Of a stretch of DNA of 64,000 nt, positions 60,701-64,000 are shown piece by piece. Below the pieces are notes generated by a model. It searched no databases and was not told the DNA's origin. It worked only from the letters and a program-made list of their open reading frames with translations. The position numbers and the translations under genes were made by a program. This stretch comes from Craterostigma plantagineum (taxonomy: Eukaryota; Streptophyta; Magnoliopsida; Lamiales; Linderniaceae): contig JAPQWV010000017.1 in NCBI GenBank assembly GCA_027422505.1, positions 11,781,501 through 11,845,500 on the forward strand, in the 5' to 3' direction. Each line of letters starts with the position of its first letter. The first letter of the stretch is position 1.

Positions 60701-62264
60701 GCTGTAGTATTTGAGGAAGAATTGATCTGACAGATTAATTAATATCAATAATGAGATTGTCTGATGACACAAGAGATTACACAAGTATAAACGTGAGGAA
60801 AACACAAAATGATAATGGATATGCAGAAAGATGATAAATGACAGCGTTGAAGTAAAAATCCATACTGGTTTGGGTGACTGTTTGGTTGGCTTCTTTGTGG
60901 CCTTGATCGATGGAGAACTTTTTCCAGATTTCATCGGTTGTTCAGCAAGTTCGGCATCATCAGATAATTTGTCCGGTTGTTTTTTCTTGCTTCTAGATTG
61001 TTGCTTCGGTTTCTGTTTTCCCTTTGTTTGTTCTCTTTTGCTCGTCTCACTAATTTCAGGAACTTTGCTGTCCTTTGTGGTAGACAAATTGACATCTCCA
61101 GGAACTGCATCGCTCGTGGAATCCAAATTGGATGTTGTTGCATTCTTTTTATGAGCAAATGCTTTTGGCCATTTACGCTTGTTGAAACTCTTAAATGGAT
61201 AACTGTTATTGCCCTCCGTTTTAACAATTGAACTACGAGTCCCAGCTCTCGGGATCTGCGAGAAATATCTGACAAAGGGATCCGGAAAGTTTGAGGTTTG
61301 TCCACCGGCTGACCAATAACTGGCAATATTCATGGGAAGTTGAGTTATGGAAGATAACCCGTGTCCGAAATATGACCTATTGCCAAAGTCAGACAAGAAG
61401 CCACGAGCATCTCCATAAGTTTTTAAGGTAGGAGTCTTCTTATCTCTTGAGGTTCTAAGAACTTTTGGCCGAATGCTAGTGAGCGGAAAGGTTACTCCAA
61501 CTCTAAGGGGAAAATTTTTTAATTGATCAACATTCGAAGATGATGACCAAGTTGTAGAGACAGACGAACTCCTTGGCAACACCCGATTCTGCAACTACAA
61601 ATAATTATTGAAATAAATAATCAACATCAAATAACAGATCTGAGAAGATAAAATGACCATCATTTTGCAGCAAAGGAAGTTTAGAACCCTTGAAACCAAA
61701 GAAAGCACCATCATATTAGAGACAACAAATCCTTTTTTTTTTTGGTAGGAGTTTTCCATTTACCACAGTAAAAGGACAGTTTTACAGCAAAATCCCATTA
61801 CATATAAGTATTAAGCCACAGGGGTAAAGCAAATACTTCGAAATAACACTGAATTAGCAATTTTCTTTCGATGGCAAAAGGACTGAACAACAAATCTTAT
61901 ATAGGGAGACATTGTTAAAAATGCACTTTTTTCTACCGAACACACCTATCATAAATGTACATAATAAGCTGAGACTAAAAAGCTTAAGACTTCATTAAGA
62001 AGGACATTCGTAACAAAAATAATAACAGGCATCACGAGAAAATATGAGACACACTGAATTATTTTTCGTAGCACCAATATTGTTTCCCGAAACACTTCTT
62101 CAGTACAATATAGGGCGAGCAACACAAGTACTTTAGAAATGGGACAAAAAGAAAGGCAAGTATGTTTATTAGTCAGGAAGAAAATAAGAACAAACCATGC
62201 TTAATCGACGGCAGCAACAAGAAGAAGATGCAGAGGCTATTAGCGTGTGCTGAACAAATCCCAT
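57173..62264 (-). CDS. Bacterial-type (type IA) DNA topoisomerase I, probably organelle-targeted
   Basis: It relaxes negatively supercoiled DNA by single-strand cleavage through a tyrosine. Plant members act in plastids and/or mitochondria. Nine exons (minus): 62264-62196, 61588-60866, 60726-60272, 59850-58123, 58043-57926, 57854-57774, 57637-57572, 57484-57389, 57310-57173. Phases agree and give 3,474 nt, 1,157 aa. Residues 1-23 (MGFVQHTLIASASSSCCCRR) look like a transit peptide, and 24-340 is a low-complexity Lys/Ser linker. TOPRIM begins near 346 (VLVVESMTKAK, Glu352) and includes DPDREGE at 425-431. The catalytic Tyr655 lies in YMRTDG, and GIGRPSTYATTI is conserved. A C4 zinc motif (Cys962, 965, 985, 991) and two C-terminal repeats (GPYGYYVQLG; DDGQPVVLKL) follow, with a basic end GRPKRTK. 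It looks intact. The start exon is inferred from frame, splice sites and transit-like composition. Confidence 0.92.
57311..57388 (-). other. GC-AG intron (last intron of the topoisomerase gene)
   Basis: The exon ends CCCAAG and the 78-nt intron starts GCAAGACT, ending AAAGCAG. Reading through as GC-AG keeps phase 0 and joins TIASLPK to NLKPNEIT, matching the repeat structure of the family. AAG|GCAAG is the classic strong context of GC donors. Confidence 0.8.
57693..57731. repeat. (AC)n(AG)n microsatellite in an intron
   Basis: Compound dinucleotide repeat inside the topoisomerase intron between 57773 and 57638. Confidence 0.97.
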
Positions 62265-62680
62265 CAAACCCACAAAAGCGGTGTTCTTTTACAAAATTCC
62301 AGAACTCCCGTGCATCACAAACGCCACAAACTAACTTGTAATTGGCGTTAAGCAGCGCCTTGAGAAAAAACTCAGTAAAAGGGGGAATTCCACAAGTAGA
62401 CAACACATGAAACAATTTTTACCAAAGCGACGAAATCTTCAACTCTTGTTACCTAATTCTCTCTTAACCCGGCTTTTCAGCCACTCACCGGGCTATTCGA
62501 GACGAAAGGGCATTAAGCGCTAATGGAGGAGCGGGATTGGGCGCGAAATTGCGGCACCGACTGTGGTGAAGGTGATCGAAAGGAGCACGGCGGAGGGCTG
62601 GAGCTGTGACGGCGAAGCTGTTCGATGGTGGATTGTGTGGGCCGGTCTTCGCAGACAACAAAGATAGGGTTTTTGAGGGG
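62265..62680 (-). promoter_or_regulatory. 5' UTR/promoter region of the topoisomerase gene with a telo-box
   Basis: The less AT-rich segment upstream of the start codon probably contains the transcription start. AAACCCTA (minus strand, 62672-62665) is the plant telo-box, known from promoters and leaders of replication- and translation-related genes. No clear TATA box was seen. Confidence 0.4.
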
Positions 62681-63466
62681 TTTTCTTTTGATACTAGTGT
62701 TAAATCTTTAACTAATGGAACGTAAAGTGGAAATAATTACGCACTAATTCAACTTAATTTTTCATTTTTTATTATACCAACGGTATATTGCTATCTCATT
62801 TATCAAAAAGTTAAGCACATAAATTAAGCAATTTTAGAGATTTTTCAACAACAGTGAACAAATCGGTAAACATAAAGGACCACCTGAGCAAACAACCAAG
62901 CAAAACATCAAATCTAATCACAAGCACAAGACCACACGCATATTCGACAATAAGAACGTGAACTTCTACTATGCGATTTTTACCGAAAGAATAATGAACA
63001 CCAATGAGTAGCTACGTGTTGGTTGGAGAATGTGCCGCTTGGATTGGATCTTTAATTTCTCGAAAAACGTCAAATATCCAAAGGAACTCCTCGCGATCAC
63101 CATGAAATGAAATTTTTCAATAGTGTACATGTGATTTAAAAAGAATGCAAAGCCCCCAAAAGGATAAAAAGCCCCATTAAAAAGGACGAGGCCAATAAAG
63201 GGTAATAAAATCTTCCGCAAGGGAAGAAGCGAGCTCCTGCTCGAAGATTTTAAACGAGATCTCTTCATTATCATTATTATAAGATTTTCAGGTACATGAG
63301 TTTTATTCTCATATCATTTATGTCGATCGACTCTTCTTTACTCGATAGAACCCCGATTGGACCACTCTTATTGTTTTCTCCTTTTACTTTGTGAGGATTT
63401 TTATCCTCGGAACTCGATGGCTCACGATGCATAAACATTGATTTCCGCATGAGCATTAATAATCGG
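62681..63466. other. Intergenic AT-rich stretch, no gene recognised
   Basis: A 101-codon minus-strand frame (63274-62969) has no recognisable domain. Otherwise nothing is supported here. Confidence 0.5.
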
Positions 63467-64000
63467 TGTGACGACCCTCATTTTCTAATTAGGATTAGTG
63501 GCGGATATCCGCAACGTAAGCCGCGTAAGGCACGTCTAACAAAAACTTTTTCCTAAAATAAATACATTACGACAAAAATAATACTTTACACAGTCGATTC
63601 TATATATCGGCCGTTCCCCAAAAGTCAAAACAACAAAATCCCTAACGCCGCTCCACAGGTCTTCATCCATGTACCGCCTCGCCCTCAAAAGTCCGTGGAG
63701 TCACCGCCACAAGCCTGCCTTAGTCGCGACGTACCTCGACGTCGGACTCAGTACCTACAACACGTAAACGCTGAGCGATTTGCCCATTAGGTGAAATAAA
63801 ATGCATGATATGCAACGTGCACTCGACCCCGATACCGACACTTTCATATCTCATATGAAAGTAGTCTCACCTCACCGTGTAATGCACGCTCATCCTACCA
63901 TTAGATCTCATCTCAACCACAGGGCCCCCAGGCTAGACTGGGCACCTCGCGTAACCACTTAAGGAAGGGGTCAGGAGATCGATTCTCGGGTAGCATATAA
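63467..64000 (+). repeat. Second copy of the TGTGACGACCC LTR, cut by the window end
   Basis: Starts TGTGACGACCCTCATTTTC and runs colinear with 21225-21790, sharing blocks such as AAAAGTCCGTGGAG, CCTACAACACGTAAA and CACTTTCATATCTCAT. Whether it is solo or part of an element cannot be seen. Confidence 0.65.

Noticed and set aside
62969..63274. 101-codon minus-strand ORF
   Set aside because: No domain and no splice or promoter context; length is compatible with chance in AT-rich DNA.

Overview
The window is plant nuclear DNA, almost certainly from a eudicot. It has intron-rich protein coding at one end (57.2-62.3 kb) and, for the rest, a pile of Ty1/copia and other LTR retrotransposons. A decayed open reading frame at 16.9-20.1 kb resembles, from memory, proteins repeatedly predicted in Lamiales genomes such as Gesneriaceae. 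Lamiales is therefore a reasonable but unproven guess.

Layout. (1) 1-14577, + strand: copy A of a large (~15.5 kb) copia element of SIRE/Maximus type, its 5' LTR lying just left of the window. (2) 14578-16392: leader, primer-binding site and putative LTR of an unrelated minus-strand LTR element. (3) 16393-21223: a decayed + strand retroelement 3' ORF, broken by a small insertion, followed by a copia-like LTR. (4) 21225-54825: a probable solo LTR (TGTAGCGACCC...GTATTACA) split by copy B (22023-53053, minus strand, TSD GTTAC). B is itself split by copy C (34558-50099, + strand, TSD CAAGC). (5) 54930-56347: a very old copia pol relic and an AT microsatellite. (6) 57173-62264, minus strand: a nine-exon gene for a bacterial-type (type IA) DNA topoisomerase with a probable organelle transit peptide. 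It is the only intact cellular gene seen. (7) 63467-64000: a second copy of the TGTGACGACCC LTR, running off the window.

The three copia copies share one plan. It is a 351-bp LTR, a tRNA-Met-type primer-binding site, a ~1.1-kb leader rich in TCTCGATCG motifs, a long Gag with CCHC knuckle and coiled coil, and Pol (PR-IN-RT-RH) in another frame. A ~3.9-kb spacer follows, then a ~1,170-codon 3' ORF that begins directly after a splice-acceptor-like tract and ends inside the 3' LTR. All reading frames of all three copies are broken. The most interesting material is this 3' ORF and its surroundings. It has no recognisable function, lacks obvious membrane segments, overlaps the polypurine tract, and shares a domain signature with the otherwise different 3' ORF at 17.7-17.9 kb. 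Copies A and B share reading-frame breaks that C lacks, so a subfamily appears to have moved while already defective.
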